From contig JADNRY010000242.1 of NCBI GenBank assembly GCA_015501585.1, positions 1 through 64,000 of the forward strand: DNA of 64,000 bases. The letters run 5' to 3'. The position numbers and the translations under genes were made by a program. The DNA is from Rhodocollybia butyracea (taxonomy: Eukaryota > Basidiomycota > Agaricomycetes > Agaricales > Omphalotaceae). The notes beneath the pieces were generated by a model. The model did no database searches and was not told the DNA's origin. It was given only the letters and a program-made list of their open reading frames with translations. Shown here in pieces: positions 62,164 through 64,000 of this stretch. Position 1 is the stretch's first letter. Each line of letters starts with the position of its first letter.

Positions 62164-62407
62164 AGGGAACCACTGTCACTGCACAGTCAAAAATTTGAAA
62201 CAAGTTTTTCGAACAGACATACATGTTCTGGAGGTAACCCCTCCTAAGTTGCCGGACCTAATATTCTCGATACGTACTGGACTAAACGTTCAGGAAAAAT
62301 GAGATAAAAAAAAAGAAATAAAAACTTTTTCTCGATACTAGTAAGTATGTATCCCGTAATCAAGTACCCTCGTTCTCTGCATGGACTATACGGATCGTCG
62401 CTATCAT

Positions 62408-64000
62408 TCAAAGATAATAGCACCCCGGTTCTGGCGCCGAAACTTCCCCGCTCGAGAAACTTATATGCCAAATTTTGTCCGGAAGTTTCGAAACCACGCC
62501 CCATTGCATAGGCTTGAGTGGGTCCGCACCATCCTCCGGTGGATGGCAATGCCGCAGCAATAGCTTTGCTACAACTCCCTGCTATGGGCATATCACCATC
62601 AAGGTATTTGTAATGCCCTACAGCAATGGAGCTCAGGATAAGAGAGGTTCCAGCAATCAATGTCAGGATCGTTGCTGCGGGCGAAAAGCCGCAGGTGGTG
62701 ATACTATTCACTGGATTAACAATATCGCCATCCCATACAGTGACTGAAACAACAAAGAAGCTTTGTGACAGAAGCTTCAAGCCAGTGTAGGAGGGATGAG
62801 TAAGCCATTAATGGGACACCAAAACGGAATGGTATGTTGAGGAAGTAGGTGGACCGCTGCTCTCCATGGGGGTCAGAGACCCGGAGAGGTTTGCGGGAAT
62901 GGGCATATGAGGACCATTCGAGTGCCAGGAACAATTTTGTGCAAAGGCTGTTGAAAACAAGGTATATCATGGAAAAAATAAGTTGCGGAAGATTGGCTAA
63001 TACCACAGATGTTATAATAGACCAATATCCCTGTGTTGGCATGTCCCAAAAGATAATGTTCTGATTTGATGCTTTGCCAATGCCAAGCTGCAAGATGTTT
63101 GAGAAGCTCACTGCAGACACGATAAGTAAAGAATTTACTAAAAGAATCACTACAGCGGATAGAGCAACACAGAAGCTATTGGGACTTTGAGCTGACGTTG
63201 TTGTGCTATGCGAACCACTTGACTACTCACAGGGAGTTTATCGCGACCCAATGCCGGGTACTAGCCGTGGTCTTCAACCTAGTTTTTTGAGGTTGATATG
63301 CAATCAACGGAGCTGCCATGGCTGTGCCTTCTATGTTGTTGTTGTTGTTTCTATCAAGACCCTCAAGGTATCTTTGAGACACCAAACACATGTCCTTTGT
63401 CAGCGGCTCAGGATTGCTGCTGAAAGATGCTATCACATCTCCCAAAGTTACCAGAGGATTATCATGCATTCTGGTGGCCACCACTGCCATACACATTACC
63501 TTTACAATGTTGAAGGCAATAACAATAGCAAGGAGTGGGAGGTTGAATTTTAGCTGACACCTGGAAGGAGTTGTTTCGCTAAGGCAATACTGAACGGGAA
63601 CCTCTACTGGCAGCAATGTAGTAGAGTTCTGTGGAAACTTTACCTCCATTTTCCAATTGGAGGGATTGATTCCTGTAGAGCAGAACAGATCTCTGGTCGC
63701 TTGACCCAAGCCACTAGCTCTGCACATCCAATCAGACGGAGAAACCCCCATAAATGGCTTTTTGCCTTGCAGATCAAGAAAGGTGTTATTAGAGGTGTAG
63801 TTTCCAACCACCATCACTAAGTCACGACGGTCTGAGAGAAAAGCCACTGTATAAGCTTGGAGGCAATCAGATGGATTCAAAAACTCCCAATTGCCAGATT
63901 CAATATCTGGACCTGAACAAGCATAAGTTTGAATGCAATCAGACGAGTTTAGGAAGCTCCAGCTGGCAGGTTCAACATCTGGACCTGAACAAGCAGCACC
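62408..64000 (-). pseudogene. DUF6536-like multipass membrane protein, frameshifted, runs off the edge
   Basis: The gene enters from beyond 64000. One exon (about 64000-63229) encodes PVQYCLSETTPSRCQLKFNL, then a membrane helix and LVTLGDVIASF. A GT-AG intron (about 63229-63178) leads to further membrane segments (FCVALSAVVILLVNSLLIVS) and IPFRFGVPLMAYSSLLHWL. Frame is lost near 62775, continues (SFFVVSVTVWDGDIVNPV, then MPIAGSCSKAI), and is lost again at an extra T near 62548. A third frame gives the normal-looking end (WGVVSKLPDKIWHISFSSGE, then YYL, stop at 62408). Fungal genomes carry many such uncharacterised proteins. Two independent shifts suggest a pseudogene. Confidence 0.75.
63859..64000. 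repeat. 72-bp tandem repeat inside the DUF6536-like gene
   Basis: Two copies with a period of 72 bp (starting 63859 and 63931) encode a 24-aa unit of the form ACSGPD(I/V)E, then W(E/S)FLN, then SDC(L/I)Q(A/T)Y. The second copy reaches the edge of the window, so the array may be longer. Confidence 0.8.

Overview
The window is nuclear DNA of a filamentous basidiomycete, most likely an agaricomycete. Genes are split by many 45-60 nt introns. The recognisable products are fungal: HET-domain protein, Ras with CVVL tail, MYST acetyltransferase with PHD fingers, Swd2, Rpb5, EngB-type GTPase, class I sesquiterpene synthases, type-B carboxylesterases and a DUF6536-like membrane protein. There is no bacterial-style operon, CRISPR array or rRNA, and I saw no convincing tRNA.

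Layout. 1-22 kb is rearranged accessory DNA. It holds three HET copies (broken 2170-4265, intact 11425-13512, truncated 17849-18074) with copied upstream DNA. A 1.5-kb hAT-like element (5958-7444) sits in a decayed coiled-coil gene. A membrane-protein gene carries a one-base frameshift (14404-15934). A partial Ras pseudogene (about 15997-16375) lies 4 kb from an apparently intact ras gene (20291-21270). 23-26.5 kb is the left arm of an inverted duplication with sesquiterpene synthase A (24175-25474) and a mevalonate kinase remnant. 27.5-34.8 kb has an intact EngB-type GTPase followed by a tandem 3-kb duplication of its 3' end plus a carboxylesterase; both esterase copies are broken, at different places. 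35-52 kb is a quiet housekeeping stretch: a 720-aa unknown protein, vps71/ZNHIT1, a MYST acetyltransferase, a SANT-like protein, TRAP-alpha, swd2 and rpb5. 53.4-57.2 kb is the right arm with sesquiterpene synthase B (54379-55695), followed by a near full-length mevalonate kinase pseudogene (to about 58370). 58.6-64 kb contains a shuffled cystathionine-lyase pseudogene, a 733-bp hAT-type MITE with perfect 8-bp target duplications, a bHLH fragment and a frameshifted DUF6536-like gene running off the edge.

How the genes relate. The two synthases are intact and near-identical in exon structure; each is tail-to-tail with mevalonate kinase sequence, so precursor supply and terpene cyclisation were once neighbours. 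The 38-52 kb block is rich in chromatin and Pol II genes (SWR1 subunit, MYST acetyltransferase, Swd2, Rpb5), with two head-to-head pairs separated by only 144 and 71 bp.

I see no wholly new molecular system. The best candidates for follow-up are the inverted terpene-synthase duplication, the two hAT elements, the reciprocal lesions in the esterase pair, and the number of GC-AG introns. Splice sites were placed by eye from reading-frame continuity and family motifs, without RNA data.
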